A stretch of DNA of 64,000 nucleotides from Flagellimonas nanhaiensis (GCF_003382275.1 NZ_QTJX01000001.1:62001-126000); one strand, 5' to 3'. Shown: positions 44,507-54,702, counted from the first letter of the stretch. Translations and numbers: made by a program. The notes: generated by a model from the sequence alone, not told the origin.

Positions 44507-44797
44507 ATGAGTGTGTTGATAAGACCGATCATTACGGAAAAGATGACCGCTGACAGTGAGCTTTTTAATCGCTACGGTTTCTATGTTGACCCAAGGGCCA
44601 ACAAATTGGAGATTAAAGAAGCGGTTGAGGCAACTTATGGTGTTTCTGTGGAAAAAGTAAGGACCATGAACTATGGGCCAAGCCGTAAGAGCCGCTATAC
44701 CAAGACTGGAGTTCAGCATGGTAAGACAAATGCTATGAAAAAAGCAATTGTTGATGTGGCCGAAGGTGATATTATTGATTTTTACAGTAATCTATAA
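44507..44797 (+). CDS. rplW: 50S ribosomal protein L23
   Basis: Protein of 96 residues at the tunnel exit, a docking site for trigger factor and SRP. IRPIITEKMT and FYVDPRANKLEIKEAVEATY identify it. Seven nt separate it from rplD. Confidence 0.98.
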   Translation: MSVLIRPIITEKMTADSELFNRYGFYVDPRANKLEIKEAVEATYGVSVEKVRTMNYGPSRKSRYTKTGVQHGKTNAMKKAIVDVAEGDIIDFYSNL

Positions 44798-44806
44798 AGA
44801 CAGGAA

Positions 44807-45631
44807 ATGTCAGTAAGAAAATTAAAACCGATAACCCCTGGTCAGCGTTTTAGAGTAGTAAACGGATTTGACGCGATTACTACTGATAAGCCGGAGAAAA
44901 GCTTGCTTGCTCCGTTAAAAAAGACAGGTGGTAGGAACAGTCAAGGAAAAATGACCATGCGCCATAGAGGTGGAGGTCATAAAAGAAGGTATCGAATCAT
45001 CGATTTCAAAAGGGATAAGCAGGATGTTGAGGCCACAGTGGTTTCAATTCAGTATGATCCCAATAGAACTGCATTTATTGCTCTTGTTGAGTACAAGGAT
45101 GGGGAAAAACGATATGTTATTGCCCAAAATGGTATGCAGGTAGGGCAGAAAATATCTTCAGGAGCTAAATCTGCTCCAGAGATTGGTAATGCACTTCCGT
45201 TGAGCGATATTCCTTTGGGTACCATTATTTCCTGTATAGAGCTAAGACCGGGACAAGGAGCTGTAATGGCAAGAAGTGCTGGGACGTTTGCACAATTGAT
45301 GGCAAAGGACGGAAAGTTTGTTACCATTAAGCTTCCTTCCGGGGAGACCAGAATGATTTTGGCCACTTGTTTGGCTACGATAGGAGCGGTTTCCAACTCA
45401 GATCACCAATTGTTGGTTTCTGGAAAAGCTGGTAGAAGCAGATGGTTGGGTAGAAGACCTAGAACAAGACCAGTGGCCATGAACCCAGTTGATCACCCAA
45501 TGGGTGGTGGTGAAGGAAGGGCTTCCGGAGGTCACCCAAGATCTAAGAACGGTATTCCTGCAAAAGGATTCAGGACTCGTTCTAAGACAAAGGACAGCAA
45601 TAGATATATCATAGAACGTAGAAAGAAATAA
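44807..45631 (+). CDS. rplB: 50S ribosomal protein L2
   Basis: Protein of 274 residues, essential for subunit joining and peptidyl transfer. [20 protein letters not shown] and the conserved [19 protein letters not shown] with its key His are present. It lies 9 nt after rplW. Confidence 0.99.
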   Translation: MSVRKLKPITPGQRFRVVNGFDAITTDKPEKSLLAPLKKTGGRNSQGKMTMRHRGGGHKRRYRIIDFKRDKQDVEATVVSIQYDPNRTAFIALVEYKDGEKRYVIAQNGMQVGQKISSGAKSAPEIGNALPLSDIPLGTIISCIELRPGQGAVMARSAGTFAQLMAKDGKFVTIKLPSGETRMILATCLATIGAVSNSDHQLLVSGKAGRSRWLGRRPRTRPVAMNPVDHPMGGGEGRASGGHPRSKNGIPAKGFRTRSKTKDSNRYIIERRKK

Positions 45632-45643
45632 AAGACACAGTAA

Positions 45644-45922
45644 ATGGCACGTTCATTAAAAAAAGGACCATACGTTCATCATAGTCTGGAAAAGAAAGTA
45701 CAGGCAAATATAGATTCAGGTAAAAAGACAGTTATCAAAACTTGGTCAAGAGCCTCAATGATAACTCCTGATTTTGTAGGACAAACCATAGCAGTACACA
45801 ACGGTAGGCAATTTGTCCCTGTTTATGTTACTGAGAATATGGTAGGTCACAAACTTGGAGAATTTTCACCTACAAGATCTTTTAGAGGTCATGCAGGAGC
45901 CAAAAACAAAGGTAAAAAGTAA
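45644..45922 (+). CDS. rpsS: 30S ribosomal protein S19
   Basis: Protein of 92 residues in the 30S head near the A site. [19 protein letters not shown] and [18 protein letters not shown] match the family. Normal position between rplB and rplV. Confidence 0.99.
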   Translation: MARSLKKGPYVHHSLEKKVQANIDSGKKTVIKTWSRASMITPDFVGQTIAVHNGRQFVPVYVTENMVGHKLGEFSPTRSFRGHAGAKNKGKK

Positions 45923-45929
45923 GTAAGCA

Positions 45930-46337
45930 ATGGGAGTTCGTAAAAGACAAATGGCCGAGAGGTTAAAAGAAGAGAAAAAGCAGCTTGCTATTGCCAAGTT
46001 GAACAACTGCCCAACATCTCCAAGAAAGATGCGTTTGGTGGCGGATTTGGTTAGAGGAAAGCAGATTGAAATGGCCTTGGCTATTCTAAGGTTCAATCCT
46101 AAGGAAGCTTCAAGAAGGTTGGAAAAACTCCTTCTTTCTGCCATTGCCAACTGGGAAGCTAAAAACGAGGATGCCAGTATTGAAGATGCAGATCTTTATA
46201 TCAAGGAGATTCGTGTTGATGGCGGTACCATGCTAAAAAGATTGCGACCAGCTCCTCAAGGAAGGGCGCATAGAATTAGAAAACGTTCCAACCATGTTAC
46301 CATGATCTTGGAATCCAATAACAACGCTCAAAGCTAG
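45930..46337 (+). CDS. rplV: 50S ribosomal protein L22
   Basis: Protein of 135 residues whose hairpin lines the exit tunnel ([20 protein letters not shown]). It has a lysine-rich N-terminal extension of about 20 residues relative to the E. coli protein, common in Bacteroidota. Confidence 0.98.
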   Translation: MGVRKRQMAERLKEEKKQLAIAKLNNCPTSPRKMRLVADLVRGKQIEMALAILRFNPKEASRRLEKLLLSAIANWEAKNEDASIEDADLYIKEIRVDGGTMLKRLRPAPQGRAHRIRKRSNHVTMILESNNNAQS

Positions 46338-46345
46338 AAAGATAT

Positions 46346-47062
46346 ATGGGACAGAAGACCAATCCAATAGGAAATCGCTTAGGAATTATCAGAGGATGGG
46401 AATCCAACTGGTATGGCGGAAACGATTACGGTGATAAGCTGGCTGAGGATGATAAGATCAGAAAATATGTCCATGCACGTTTGGCAAAAGCCAGTGTGTC
46501 TAGGGTAATTATAGAAAGAACCTTAAAGTTGATCACCATTACCATTACCACGGCAAGACCTGGTATCATCATTGGTAAAGGAGGTCAGGAGGTTGACAAG
46601 CTTAAAGAAGAGCTTAAGAAAATCACCAATAAGGAGGTTCAGATCAATATCCATGAGATTAAAAGACCAGAACTTGATGCCAATTTGGTGGCTGCAAGTG
46701 TGGCTAGACAGATAGAGAGCAGAATTTCCTACCGAAGAGCAATCAAAATGGCAATTGCAGCTGCAATCCGTATGAATGCCGAAGGTATTAAAATTCAGAT
46801 TTCTGGACGTTTGAACGGAGCTGAAATGGCGCGTTCAGAATCCTACAAAGAAGGAAGGATTCCGTTGTCTACTTTTCGTGCAGATGTAGACTATGCTTTG
46901 CATGAAGCCCACACTACCTATGGTAGATTGGGAATCAAGGTTTGGATCATGAAAGGGGAAGTTTATGGAAAAAGAGAGCTTTCTCCATTGGTAGGATTGT
47001 CAAAAGGTCAATCAAAGGGCGGTAAACAAGATGGTTCAAAGAAACCACGCCGTAGAAAGTAA
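46346..47062 (+). CDS. rpsC: 30S ribosomal protein S3
   Basis: Protein of 238 residues at the mRNA entry site. [21 protein letters not shown], a KH motif with [13 protein letters not shown] (about 73-85) and the C-terminal domain [19 protein letters not shown] are seen. A basic tail ends in PRRRK. Confidence 0.99.
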   Translation: MGQKTNPIGNRLGIIRGWESNWYGGNDYGDKLAEDDKIRKYVHARLAKASVSRVIIERTLKLITITITTARPGIIIGKGGQEVDKLKEELKKITNKEVQINIHEIKRPELDANLVAASVARQIESRISYRRAIKMAIAAAIRMNAEGIKIQISGRLNGAEMARSESYKEGRIPLSTFRADVDYALHEAHTTYGRLGIKVWIMKGEVYGKRELSPLVGLSKGQSKGGKQDGSKKPRRRK

Positions 47063-47083
47063 TAAGATAAAGTTAGGTAAACG

Positions 47084-47503
47084 ATGTTACAGCCAAAAAG
47101 AACAAAATTTCGTAAAGCCCAAAAGGGGCGTATGAAAGGTAACTCCCAAAGAGGGCACCAGCTATCCAATGGCATGTTTGGTATAAAATCTTTGGATTCC
47201 CACTTCATTACGGCCCGTCAAATTGAGGCTGCACGTATTGCTGCGACAAGGTACATGAAGAGACAAGGGCAGTTGTGGATCAAAATATTTCCAGATAAAC
47301 CTATCACCAAAAAGCCTCTTGAGGTTCGTATGGGTAAAGGTAAAGGTGCCCCTGAGTATTGGGTGGCAGTTGTAAAGCCTGGAAGAATCATGTTTGAAGT
47401 GGCGGGTGTGCCTATGGATATAGCTAAAGAAGCACTCAGACTTGCTGCACAAAAGTTACCTGTTAAAACAAAATTTGTAGTAGCTAGGGATTATTCCGCT
47501 TAA
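47084..47503 (+). CDS. rplP: 50S ribosomal protein L16
   Basis: Protein of 139 residues near the A-site tRNA elbow. [20 protein letters not shown] and [20 protein letters not shown] are diagnostic. It is separated by 21 nt from rpsC. Confidence 0.99.
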   Translation: MLQPKRTKFRKAQKGRMKGNSQRGHQLSNGMFGIKSLDSHFITARQIEAARIAATRYMKRQGQLWIKIFPDKPITKKPLEVRMGKGKGAPEYWVAVVKPGRIMFEVAGVPMDIAKEALRLAAQKLPVKTKFVVARDYSA

Positions 47504-47521
47504 TACTTAATTAGGAAGAAG

Positions 47522-47713
47522 ATGAAACAATCAGAGATAAAGGAACTTTCTATTGAAGAGCTAAAGGAAAAATTGGCCGATTTCAAAAAACAATATGCCG
47601 ATTTTAAAATGGCGCATGCCGTCACTCCTTTGGAAAATCCTATGCAGATTAGAAAAACTAGAAGGACAGTGGCAAGACTTGCAACAGAATTAACTAAAAG
47701 GGAATTACAATAA
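47522..47713 (+). CDS. rpmC: 50S ribosomal protein L29
   Basis: Small helical protein of 63 residues at the tunnel exit. [20 protein letters not shown] and [19 protein letters not shown] match L29. It forms the usual rplP-rpmC-rpsQ trio. Confidence 0.98.
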   Translation: MKQSEIKELSIEELKEKLADFKKQYADFKMAHAVTPLENPMQIRKTRRTVARLATELTKRELQ

Positions 47714-47726
47714 TTGGTTCTGCCTT

Positions 47727-47984
47727 ATGGAAAACAGAAATTTAAGAAAAGAAAGAATAGGCGTTGTTACCAGCAACAAAATGGAGAAATCAATTGTGGT
47801 TTCTGAGGTAAAACGAGTAAAACACCCTATGTACGGGAAGTTCGTTTTAAAGACCAAGAAGTATGTTGCCCATGACGAGAAAAATGATTGCAACGAAGGT
47901 GACACTGTTAAAATAATGGAAACCAGACCATTGAGTAAGACAAAATGTTGGAGGTTGGTTGAAATCCTAGAAAGAGCTAAATAA
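47727..47984 (+). CDS. rpsQ: 30S ribosomal protein S17
   Basis: Protein of 85 residues, an early 16S rRNA binder. [19 protein letters not shown] and [17 protein letters not shown] sequence ([14 protein letters not shown]) identify it. It is followed after 2 nt by rplN. Confidence 0.98.
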   Translation: MENRNLRKERIGVVTSNKMEKSIVVSEVKRVKHPMYGKFVLKTKKYVAHDEKNDCNEGDTVKIMETRPLSKTKCWRLVEILERAK

Positions 47985-47986
47985 TT

Positions 47987-48355
47987 ATGGTACAGCAAGA
48001 ATCAAGATTAAAAGTAGCGGACAACACTGGGGCAAAAGAAGTTTTGACCATCCGTGTGCTTGGAGGAACAAAAAGAAGGTATGCTTCCCTTGGTGACAAA
48101 ATAGTGGTCACTGTAAAAGAAGCTACCCCAAATGGTACTGTAAAAAAAGGTTCTGTTTCAACAGCAGTAGTTGTTAGAACAAAGAAGGAAGTAAGAAGAC
48201 CTGATGGTTCTTACATCCGCTTTGATGATAATGCATGTGTGTTGTTGAACCCTACTGGTGAAATGAGAGGAACCCGTGTCTTTGGACCGGTGGCAAGAGA
48301 GCTTAGGGACAGACAGTTCATGAAGATTGTTTCATTGGCACCTGAAGTGCTGTAA
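47987..48355 (+). CDS. rplN: 50S ribosomal protein L14
   Basis: Protein of 122 residues at the subunit interface. [20 protein letters not shown] and [20 protein letters not shown] are typical. First gene of the classical spc section. Confidence 0.99.
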   Translation: MVQQESRLKVADNTGAKEVLTIRVLGGTKRRYASLGDKIVVTVKEATPNGTVKKGSVSTAVVVRTKKEVRRPDGSYIRFDDNACVLLNPTGEMRGTRVFGPVARELRDRQFMKIVSLAPEVL

Positions 48356-48372
48356 CAGAAATATTCAGAGAG

Positions 48373-48684
48373 ATGAAGTTGAAAATTAAAACAGGGGATA
48401 CGGTAAGGGTAATTACTGGCGACCATAAAGGAAGCGAGGGAAAAGTACTCAAGGTAGACCGTGAAAAGAACAAAGCTTTGGTTGAGGGTGTCAATATTGT
48501 ATCCAAACACGAAAAGCCAAGTGCTAACAATCCCCAAGGAGGAATAATACAAAAAGAGGCTCCAATACACATTTCCAATCTTTCGTTGATTGATCCTAAG
48601 TCTGGTGATGCCACGCGAGTGGGTTATGAAGTAAGAGATGGAAAGAAAGTTAGGTTTGCCAAAAAATCCAATGAAGTAATTTAG
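48373..48684 (+). CDS. rplX: 50S ribosomal protein L24
   Basis: Protein of 103 residues initiating 50S assembly. The KOW motif is [20 protein letters not shown] near the N-terminus, and the tail has [11 protein letters not shown]. It is 2 nt before rplE. Confidence 0.98.
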   Translation: MKLKIKTGDTVRVITGDHKGSEGKVLKVDREKNKALVEGVNIVSKHEKPSANNPQGGIIQKEAPIHISNLSLIDPKSGDATRVGYEVRDGKKVRFAKKSNEVI

Positions 48685-48686
48685 TC

Positions 48687-49238
48687 ATGAGTTACATACC
48701 AAGATTAAAGAAAGAATATAGGGAGCGCGTGATCAAGGCGCTGTCCGATGAGTTTGGATACCAAAACGTGATGCAGGTTCCAAAATTGGAGAAGATAGTG
48801 GTTAGCCGCGGAGTTGGTGCTGCCGTATCTGACAAAAAGTTGATAGATCATGCTGTGGATGAGTTGACCAATATTACAGGTCAAAAAGCTGTAGCTACTT
48901 TATCTAAAAAAGATGTTGCCTCCTTTAAGCTGAGAAAAGGTATGCCTATTGGTGCCAAAGTAACACTAAGAGGTGAGCGTATGTATGAGTTTTTGGACAG
49001 ATTGATTACTTCTGCCCTTCCTAGGGTTCGTGATTTTCAAGGAGTAAAAGCTACCGGTTTTGATGGAAGAGGAAATTATAACCTTGGAATTACGGAGCAG
49101 ATTATCTTTCCAGAAATCAACATTGACAAAATCAACAGAATCAACGGAATGGATATTACTTTTGTGACCTCCGCTGAGACTGATAAAGAAGCAAAATCAT
49201 TGTTAACCGAATTGGGAGTACCCTTTAAAAAGAACTAA
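48687..49238 (+). CDS. rplE: 50S ribosomal protein L5
   Basis: Protein of 183 residues in the central protuberance, binding 5S rRNA. LKEYRERV-like start ([13 protein letters not shown]), [17 protein letters not shown] and [20 protein letters not shown] are diagnostic. One nt separates it from rpsN. Confidence 0.99.
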   Translation: MSYIPRLKKEYRERVIKALSDEFGYQNVMQVPKLEKIVVSRGVGAAVSDKKLIDHAVDELTNITGQKAVATLSKKDVASFKLRKGMPIGAKVTLRGERMYEFLDRLITSALPRVRDFQGVKATGFDGRGNYNLGITEQIIFPEINIDKINRINGMDITFVTSAETDKEAKSLLTELGVPFKKN

Positions 49239-49239
49239 T

Positions 49240-49509
49240 ATGGCCAAGGAATCAATGAAAGCCCGTGAGAGAAAAAGGGCAAAGATGGTTGCAAAGTATG
49301 CCGAGAAAAGAAAGGCTTTGAAAGAAGCTGGTGACTATGAAGCTTTGCAAAAGCTTCCTAAAAATGCATCTCCGGTACGTATGCGCAACCGTTGTAAATT
49401 GACCGGAAGACCAAGAGGTTATATGAGGACTTTTGGAATATCCAGGGTTACTTTTAGGGAAATGGCCAACAAAGGCTTAATTCCAGGAGTTAAAAAGGCA
49501 AGTTGGTAA
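49240..49509 (+). CDS. rpsN: 30S ribosomal protein S14 (zinc-independent type)
   Basis: Protein of 89 residues, the long form lacking the zinc ribbon: only one Cys is seen in [20 protein letters not shown] instead of two CxxC pairs. Normal spc position between rplE and rpsH. Together with the Cys-poor L36 it suggests reduced zinc demand. Confidence 0.98.
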   Translation: MAKESMKARERKRAKMVAKYAEKRKALKEAGDYEALQKLPKNASPVRMRNRCKLTGRPRGYMRTFGISRVTFREMANKGLIPGVKKASW

Positions 49510-49526
49510 ATAGATAAAGAAAAGAA

Positions 49527-49925
49527 ATGCTTACAGATCCAATTTCAGATTATTTGACCAGGATTAGAAATGCCAACATGGCAGGTCATAGGGTAGTGGA
49601 TATTCCCGCTTCCAATCTTAAAAAACAGATTACAAAAATATTGTTCGATCAGGGCTATATTTTGAGCTATAAATTTGAGGACGATAAGGTGCAAGGAAAC
49701 ATCAAAATTGCCCTTAAGTACGATAAGTTTACCAAGGAACCTGTCATTAAGAAGCTCCAAAGGGTAAGTAAGCCAGGTCTGCGTAAGTATGCAGGTTCAG
49801 GTGAATTGCCAAGGGTATTGAATGGTTTGGGTATTGCCATAGTGTCTACCTCTCATGGGGTAATGACCAGCAAACAGGCCAAGCAAGAGAACGTGGGCGG
49901 TGAAGTATTGTGCTACGTATATTAA
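49527..49925 (+). CDS. rpsH: 30S ribosomal protein S8
   Basis: Protein of 132 residues central to 30S platform assembly. [19 protein letters not shown] and the C-terminal [19 protein letters not shown] identify it. In E. coli S8 represses the spc operon; no S8-like site is evident to me here. Confidence 0.99.
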   Translation: MLTDPISDYLTRIRNANMAGHRVVDIPASNLKKQITKILFDQGYILSYKFEDDKVQGNIKIALKYDKFTKEPVIKKLQRVSKPGLRKYAGSGELPRVLNGLGIAIVSTSHGVMTSKQAKQENVGGEVLCYVY

Positions 49926-49944
49926 TTGAGAAAAGAGAAGAAAA

Positions 49945-50487
49945 ATGTCAAGAATAGGTAACAGTCCAGTTGCAGTACCTGAAGGGGTAACCATAGAGGT
50001 CAACAACAACGTTGTGACCGTTAAGGGTAAATTGGGTGAGCTTTCCCAGGACTTTTCAGGAGTAGCCGTAAAGGTTGAGGATGGAAGCGTTTTGGTAGAG
50101 AGATCCTCTGATTCCAAAGAGCATAGGGCAAAGCACGGATTGTACCGTGCACTCATTTCCAATATGGTAGAAGGAGTATCCAAAGGATGGACCAAGGAAT
50201 TGGAACTTGTTGGTGTAGGTTATAGAGCTAGCAATCAAGGACAGAAGTTGGATTTGGCCCTTGGGTTCTCGCATAACATTGTTATGAACATTGCTCCGGA
50301 AGTGAAAATTGAAACAATTTCCGAAAAAGGGAAAAACCCTATTGTTAAACTAACATCCCACGATAAGCAATTGGTTGGTCAGGTTGCCGCCAAAATAAGA
50401 TCTTTCCGTAAGCCAGAACCTTACAAAGGAAAAGGAATCAAGTTTGTGGGTGAACAACTAAGAAGAAAAGCAGGTAAATCAGCTTAA
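49945..50487 (+). CDS. rplF: 50S ribosomal protein L6
   Basis: Protein of 180 residues near the factor-binding site. [36 protein letters not shown] and the C-terminal [16 protein letters not shown] match L6. Confidence 0.99.
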   Translation: MSRIGNSPVAVPEGVTIEVNNNVVTVKGKLGELSQDFSGVAVKVEDGSVLVERSSDSKEHRAKHGLYRALISNMVEGVSKGWTKELELVGVGYRASNQGQKLDLALGFSHNIVMNIAPEVKIETISEKGKNPIVKLTSHDKQLVGQVAAKIRSFRKPEPYKGKGIKFVGEQLRRKAGKSA

Positions 50488-50498
50488 TAATTAGGACT

Positions 50499-50852
50499 AT
50501 GGGACTATCTAAGACTGAAAGAAAATTACGCATAAGACGAAGAATACGAAAAGTATCTTTCGGAACTGAAGCAAAACCTAGGTTGTCTGTCTTCAGGAGC
50601 AACAAAGAAATATATGCACAGTTGATCGATGATAACAACGGTGTTACCTTGGCAGCAGCTTCGTCAAGAGACAAGGATGTTGAGGCTAAAGGAACCAAAA
50701 GTGAAGTAGCCAATGCAGTGGGTAAGGCCATCGCAGAGAAGGCACTCAAAATTGGTGTGGAGACCGTGGCTTTTGATAGAGGAGGAAACCTTTATCATGG
50801 TAGAGTAAAATCATTGGCCGAAGGTGCCAGGGAAGCAGGACTAAAATTCTAA
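50499..50852 (+). CDS. rplR: 50S ribosomal protein L18
   Basis: 5S rRNA-binding protein of 117 residues. [22 protein letters not shown] and the C-terminal [20 protein letters not shown] are typical. It ends 6 nt before rpsE. Confidence 0.99.
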   Translation: MGLSKTERKLRIRRRIRKVSFGTEAKPRLSVFRSNKEIYAQLIDDNNGVTLAAASSRDKDVEAKGTKSEVANAVGKAIAEKALKIGVETVAFDRGGNLYHGRVKSLAEGAREAGLKF

Positions 50853-50858
50853 AAAACT

Positions 50859-51383
50859 ATGTACCAGAAATACAAGAACGTAGAAACAGTTAAGCCAGGT
50901 GGACTGGAGTTGAAAGACAGATTGGTTGGCGTACAAAGGGTCACCAAAGTAACAAAAGGTGGTAGAGCCTTCGGTTTTTCGGCAATAGTTGTTGTTGGTG
51001 ATGAAAATGGCGTGGTTGGTCATGGTTTGGGGAAATCAAAAGAGGTGGCTACCGCAATTGCAAAGGCCATTGAAGATGCCAAGAAAAATTTGGTAAGAAT
51101 TCCCTTGAACAAAGGTACACTTCCTCATGAGCAAAAAGGAAAATACGGTGGAGCACGAGTATACATTCAGCCTGCATCGCATGGTACCGGGGTAATTGCC
51201 GGTGGAGCTGTAAGGGCGGTATTGGAAGCAGTAGGTGTACACGATGTGTTGTCAAAATCACAAGGGTCTTCCAACCCGCACAATGTTGTAAAAGCTACTT
51301 TTGATGCACTATTGCAACTAAGAAGTGCTGATGCCGTTGCAAAACAAAGAGGTGTTTCTTTGGAAAAAGTCTTTAAGGGATAA
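50859..51383 (+). CDS. rpsE: 30S ribosomal protein S5
   Basis: Fidelity-linked protein of 174 residues at the mRNA entry channel. The dsRNA-binding-like N-domain has [20 protein letters not shown]; the C-domain has [20 protein letters not shown]. Normal order rplR-rpsE-rpmD. Confidence 0.99.
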   Translation: MYQKYKNVETVKPGGLELKDRLVGVQRVTKVTKGGRAFGFSAIVVVGDENGVVGHGLGKSKEVATAIAKAIEDAKKNLVRIPLNKGTLPHEQKGKYGGARVYIQPASHGTGVIAGGAVRAVLEAVGVHDVLSKSQGSSNPHNVVKATFDALLQLRSADAVAKQRGVSLEKVFKG

Positions 51384-51395
51384 ATAGAGGATATT

Positions 51396-51575
51396 ATGTC
51401 AAAGATTAAGGTAAAACAGGTAAAAAGCGCTATCAAGAGACCACAGGATCAAAAAAGAACCTTGGAAGCACTTGGATTGCGTAAAATAGGACACGTTGTT
51501 GAGCATGATACAACACCTAGTATCCTTGGAATGATAAATAAGGTAAAACACTTGGTTTCCACCGAGGAAGCTTAA
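51396..51575 (+). CDS. rpmD: 50S ribosomal protein L30
   Basis: Short protein of 59 residues. MSKIKVKQVKSAIKRPQDQ, RTLEALGLRKIGHVVEH and the following NKVKHLV segment match L30. It lies 12 nt after rpsE and 15 nt before rplO. Confidence 0.97.
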   Translation: MSKIKVKQVKSAIKRPQDQKRTLEALGLRKIGHVVEHDTTPSILGMINKVKHLVSTEEA

Positions 51576-51590
51576 AATATATAGCAGGAC

Positions 51591-52043
51591 ATGGATTTAC
51601 ATAGTCTTAAACCGGCCGAAGGGGCTGTACATAAAGAAGGAAAACGTGTAGGAAGAGGAGAGGGCTCTGGAAAAGGTGGTACAGCTACCCGAGGGCACAA
51701 AGGTGCCAAATCCAGATCTGGATATTCCAAGAAAATTGGATTTGAAGGTGGTCAAATGCCATTGCAGAGACGTGTTCCTAAATTCGGTTTCAAAAACATA
51801 AACAGAAAGGAATACAAGGGCATCAACCTAAATAAACTCCAAGAGTTGGTGGACAAGGGTATTGTCAAAAAGGAAGTAACCTTGGAAATCTTGGTGGAGA
51901 ACAGATTGGCCCACAAAAATGATTTGGTGAAAATTTTGGGCAATGGAGAATTAAAAGCCGGCCTAAAAGTATCCGTACATAAATTTACTGCTTCCGCTAA
52001 AGCCGCTATCGAAGCTGCAGGAGGCGAAGCAATAAGTTTATAA
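51591..52043 (+). CDS. rplO: 50S ribosomal protein L15
   Basis: Protein of 150 residues in late 50S assembly. The N-terminal Gly/Lys-rich region (GRGEGSGKGGTATRGHKGAK) and FEGGQMPLQRRVPKFGF are diagnostic. It is followed after 11 nt by secY. Confidence 0.99.
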   Translation: MDLHSLKPAEGAVHKEGKRVGRGEGSGKGGTATRGHKGAKSRSGYSKKIGFEGGQMPLQRRVPKFGFKNINRKEYKGINLNKLQELVDKGIVKKEVTLEILVENRLAHKNDLVKILGNGELKAGLKVSVHKFTASAKAAIEAAGGEAISL

Positions 52044-52054
52044 GATAAAGAAGC

Positions 52055-53398
52055 ATGAAGAAATTTATTGAGACCATATCAAATATCTGGAAGATTGAAG
52101 AACTAAGACAACGTATCATAGTAACCCTTGGGTTACTTTTGGTATATCGTTTTGGTGCACAAATTGTTCTTCCTGGTATTGATACTACCCAATTGGCACA
52201 ATTGACCTCAAATACCGAACAAGGTATTTTGGGAATTCTTAATGCTTTTACAGGAGGAGCGTTTGCCAATGCATCGGTATTTGCATTGGGAATCATGCCT
52301 TACATTTCTGCTTCCATTGTGGTGCAATTGATGGGAATTGCGATTCCTTACTTGCAAAAACTACAGAAAGAAGGAGAAAGTGGAAGAAAGACCATCAACC
52401 AGATTACCAGATGGTTGACCATTGGAATCTGTATCGTCCAAGCACCTGCATATTTGTTCGGTCTTGGAGCGCTGGGAGTTCCAGACAGTGCCTTTGTATT
52501 GGGTAAAGGTCTGGATTTCATAATTCCAGCTGTAATTATCTTGGTGACCGGATGTGTTTTTGCTATGTGGTTGGGTGAGAAAATTACGGATAAAGGAATA
52601 GGAAATGGAATTTCGTTGTTGATTATGATCGGTATTATTGCTACAATGCCTCAATCATTTGTACAGGAATTCATTTCAAGAACTACCAACAATACAGGAG
52701 GAATCATGTTTATGTTGATCGAGGTGATTGTATGGTTCTTGGTGATCTTGGCCAGTGTGCTGTTGGTGATGGCTGTACGTCAGATTCCAGTGCAGTACGC
52801 AAGAAGAACTGCTTCCGGTGGTTACGAAAAGAATGTTATGGGGGCCAGACAGTACATTCCATTAAAGTTGAATGCCTCTGGGGTTATGCCCATCATTTTT
52901 GCACAAGCAATTATGTTCGCTCCAAGTCTTTTGGGAAGAACGTTTAACAATACAGCCGTAGGACAATGGATGGAAGTTCAGTTTGCCGATATTTTTGGTT
53001 TGGCTTACAACATCCTATTTGCTGTGTTGATTATAATTTTCACCTACTTCTATACAGCGATTACCGTGCCTACCAACAAAATGGCAGATGACCTTAAAAG
53101 AAGTGGTGGTTTTATTCCCGGTATTAGACCTGGAAAGGAAACTGGGGATTTTTTAGACAAGATTATGTCTTTGATCACATTACCTGGATCTGTTTTCTTG
53201 GCACTGTTGGCTGTGTTGCCCGCAGTAGTGGTCAAATTAATGGACGTGCAGGCCGGATGGGCGCTGTTTTATGGAGGAACATCTCTATTGATTATGGTAG
53301 GGGTGGCCATAGATACTGTACAACAGGTAAATTCATATTTGTTGAACAGGCATTATGACGGTTTGATGAAAACCGGTAAAAATAGAAAAGTAGCATAA
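52055..53398 (+). CDS. secY: Protein translocase subunit SecY
   Basis: Channel subunit of the Sec translocon, 447 residues with ten membrane helices. The plug/helix 2 region has FTGGAFANASVFALGIMPYI, and cytoplasmic loops have GIGNGISLLI and NVMGARQYIPLKLNASGVMP. In many bacteria adk and map follow; here infA begins 3 nt after the stop. Confidence 0.99.
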   Translation: MKKFIETISNIWKIEELRQRIIVTLGLLLVYRFGAQIVLPGIDTTQLAQLTSNTEQGILGILNAFTGGAFANASVFALGIMPYISASIVVQLMGIAIPYLQKLQKEGESGRKTINQITRWLTIGICIVQAPAYLFGLGALGVPDSAFVLGKGLDFIIPAVIILVTGCVFAMWLGEKITDKGIGNGISLLIMIGIIATMPQSFVQEFISRTTNNTGGIMFMLIEVIVWFLVILASVLLVMAVRQIPVQYARRTASGGYEKNVMGARQYIPLKLNASGVMPIIFAQAIMFAPSLLGRTFNNTAVGQWMEVQFADIFGLAYNILFAVLIIIFTYFYTAITVPTNKMADDLKRSGGFIPGIRPGKETGDFLDKIMSLITLPGSVFLALLAVLPAVVVKLMDVQAGWALFYGGTSLLIMVGVAIDTVQQVNSYLLNRHYDGLMKTGKNRKVA

Positions 53399-53401
53399 TT
53401 T

Positions 53402-53617
53402 ATGGCAAAACAGCCAGCAATAGAACAAGACGGGACCATTATTGAAGCATTGTCAAATGCAATGTTCAGGGTGGAGTTGGAGAACGGACATGTTGTTACG
53501 GCCCATATTTCTGGGAAGATGCGCATGCACTACATCAAATTGCTTCCTGGAGATAAGGTTAAGCTGGAAATGAGCCCGTATGATTTAACAAAAGCAAGAA
53601 TTACTTACAGATACTAA
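53402..53617 (+). CDS. infA: Translation initiation factor IF-1
   Basis: OB-fold protein of 71 residues that binds the A site during initiation. [20 protein letters not shown] and the [20 protein letters not shown] segment match IF-1. It is 3 nt from both secY and rpmJ. Confidence 0.98.
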   Translation: MAKQPAIEQDGTIIEALSNAMFRVELENGHVVTAHISGKMRMHYIKLLPGDKVKLEMSPYDLTKARITYRY

Positions 53618-53620
53618 GCG

Positions 53621-53737
53621 ATGAAAGTAAGAGCATCAATAAAGAAGAGAAGTGCCGAGTGCAAGATAGTTCGCAGAAAAGGCAGATTATACGTAATCAA
53701 CAAAAAGAATCCTAGATTTAAACAAAGACAAGGGTAA
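53621..53737 (+). CDS. rpmJ: 50S ribosomal protein L36 (zinc-independent type)
   Basis: Protein of 38 residues starting [20 protein letters not shown] and ending NPRFKQRQG. Of the four zinc ligands of the C+ form (Cys11, Cys14, Cys27, His33) only Cys14 remains. The sequence is otherwise normal, and it sits in its usual place between infA and rpsM. Confidence 0.97.
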   Translation: MKVRASIKKRSAECKIVRRKGRLYVINKKNPRFKQRQG

Positions 53738-53739
53738 TT

Positions 53740-54114
53740 ATGGCAAGAATTGCAGGGGTTGATATACCTAAACAAAAGCGTGGCGTTATTTCACTTACCT
53801 ACATTTACGGAATTGGTAAAAGTAGGGCACAAGAGATTTTGAAAAAAGCCCAGGTAAGCGAGGACACCAAGGTTTCTGACTGGAACGATGATGAAATTGG
53901 AAAGATCAGGGAAGCTGTTTCAGAATATACCATTGAAGGTGAGCTTCGTTCCGAAACCCAATTGAACATCAAGCGATTGATGGATATTGGTTGCTACAGA
54001 GGAATTCGTCACAGATCTGGATTGCCGTTGAGAGGTCAGCGTACCAAAAACAATTCTAGGACTAGAAAAGGAAAAAGAAAAACTGTTGCCAACAAGAAGA
54101 AGGCAACCAAATAA
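53740..54114 (+). CDS. rpsM: 30S ribosomal protein S13
   Basis: Head protein of 124 residues contacting the 50S and P-site t[23 protein letters not shown] and [20 protein letters not shown] are typical, with a basic tail. It is followed by an unusual 105-nt gap before rpsK. Confidence 0.99.
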   Translation: MARIAGVDIPKQKRGVISLTYIYGIGKSRAQEILKKAQVSEDTKVSDWNDDEIGKIREAVSEYTIEGELRSETQLNIKRLMDIGCYRGIRHRSGLPLRGQRTKNNSRTRKGKRKTVANKKKATK

Positions 54115-54126
54115 TAATTAATTAAG

Positions 54127-54214
54127 TAGTCATTAGTATTTAGACGTTAGAAGAATCTGTTTGAAATGTAAAAGTCTAGGATTCCAATAACTAAGAGCTA
54201 ACAACTAGAAACTA
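54127..54214. repeat. Heptad-phased TAGnnnn inverted-repeat element
   Basis: The left arm (54127-54157) runs TAGTCAT TAGTATT TAGACGT TAGAAGA, and the right arm (54180-54214), read on the minus strand, runs TAGTTTC TAGTTGT TAGCTCT TAGTTAT TGGAATC. The arms form an imperfect palindrome with TAG every 7 nt around a short AT-rich centre. It interrupts an otherwise tightly packed operon. It looks like a dispersed non-coding repeat unit rather than a gene. Confidence 0.6.
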
Positions 54215-54219
54215 AAAAT

Positions 54220-54612
54220 ATGGCAAAGGCAAGTACCAAAACAGCTAAAAAACGCAAGGTAGTCGTAGAATCTACGGGCGAGGCACATATTGTTGCATCT
54301 TTCAACAACATCATTATATCCCTTACCAACAAAAATGGAGACGTAATTTCTTGGTCTTCTGCTGGAAAAATGGGATTCCGTGGGTCTAAAAAGAACACTC
54401 CTTATGCTGCTCAGATTGCAGCTGAGGATTGTGCCAAAGTGGCTCACGAAGCTGGATTGAGAAAAGTGAAGGTCTATGTAAAAGGACCAGGGAACGGTAG
54501 AGAATCTGCAATTCGATCTATTCACAATTCAGGAATTGAGGTTACTGAGATCATCGATGTTACCCCACTTCCACACAACGGATGTAGACCACCCAAAAGA
54601 AGAAGAGTTTAA
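54220..54612 (+). CDS. rpsK: 30S ribosomal protein S11
   Basis: Platform protein of 130 residues near the E site. [20 protein letters not shown], and the C-terminal [18 protein letters not shown] identify it. It is bounded on both sides by unusual non-coding gaps. Confidence 0.99.
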   Translation: MAKASTKTAKKRKVVVESTGEAHIVASFNNIIISLTNKNGDVISWSSAGKMGFRGSKKNTPYAAQIAAEDCAKVAHEAGLRKVKVYVKGPGNGRESAIRSIHNSGIEVTEIIDVTPLPHNGCRPPKRRRV

Positions 54613-54629
54613 TAATCAAGTATAACTAT

Positions 54630-54702
54630 GGCCCATTAGGGTCTTCACGGAAAGTGCAGTTAGATTATCGAAGGATAAGCCTTAATTCATGATCGCACTT
54701 TC
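54630..54702 (+). promoter_or_regulatory. Structured leader before rpsD, candidate S4 autoregulatory site
   Basis: An 8-bp outer stem GAAAGTGC (54650-54657) / GCACTTTC (54695-54702) encloses a TTATC-GAAG-GATAA hairpin (54665-54678), with a CCC-ATTA-GGG hairpin just before (54632-54641). AAGG/CCTT inside allows an alternative fold. It ends 14 nt before the rpsD ATG. In other bacteria S4 represses its operon through a leader; the role here is inferred. Confidence 0.5.

Noticed and set aside
53398-53402. Deletion of adk and map as an assembly error
   Set aside because: The secY stop and infA start are both intact and tightly spaced, and adk is found intact as a fusion elsewhere, so a natural rearrangement is more likely.
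54127-54214. Insertion sequence remnant between rpsM and rpsK
   Set aside because: No transposase fragment and no target duplication seen; the 7-nt phasing argues for a non-coding repeat instead.
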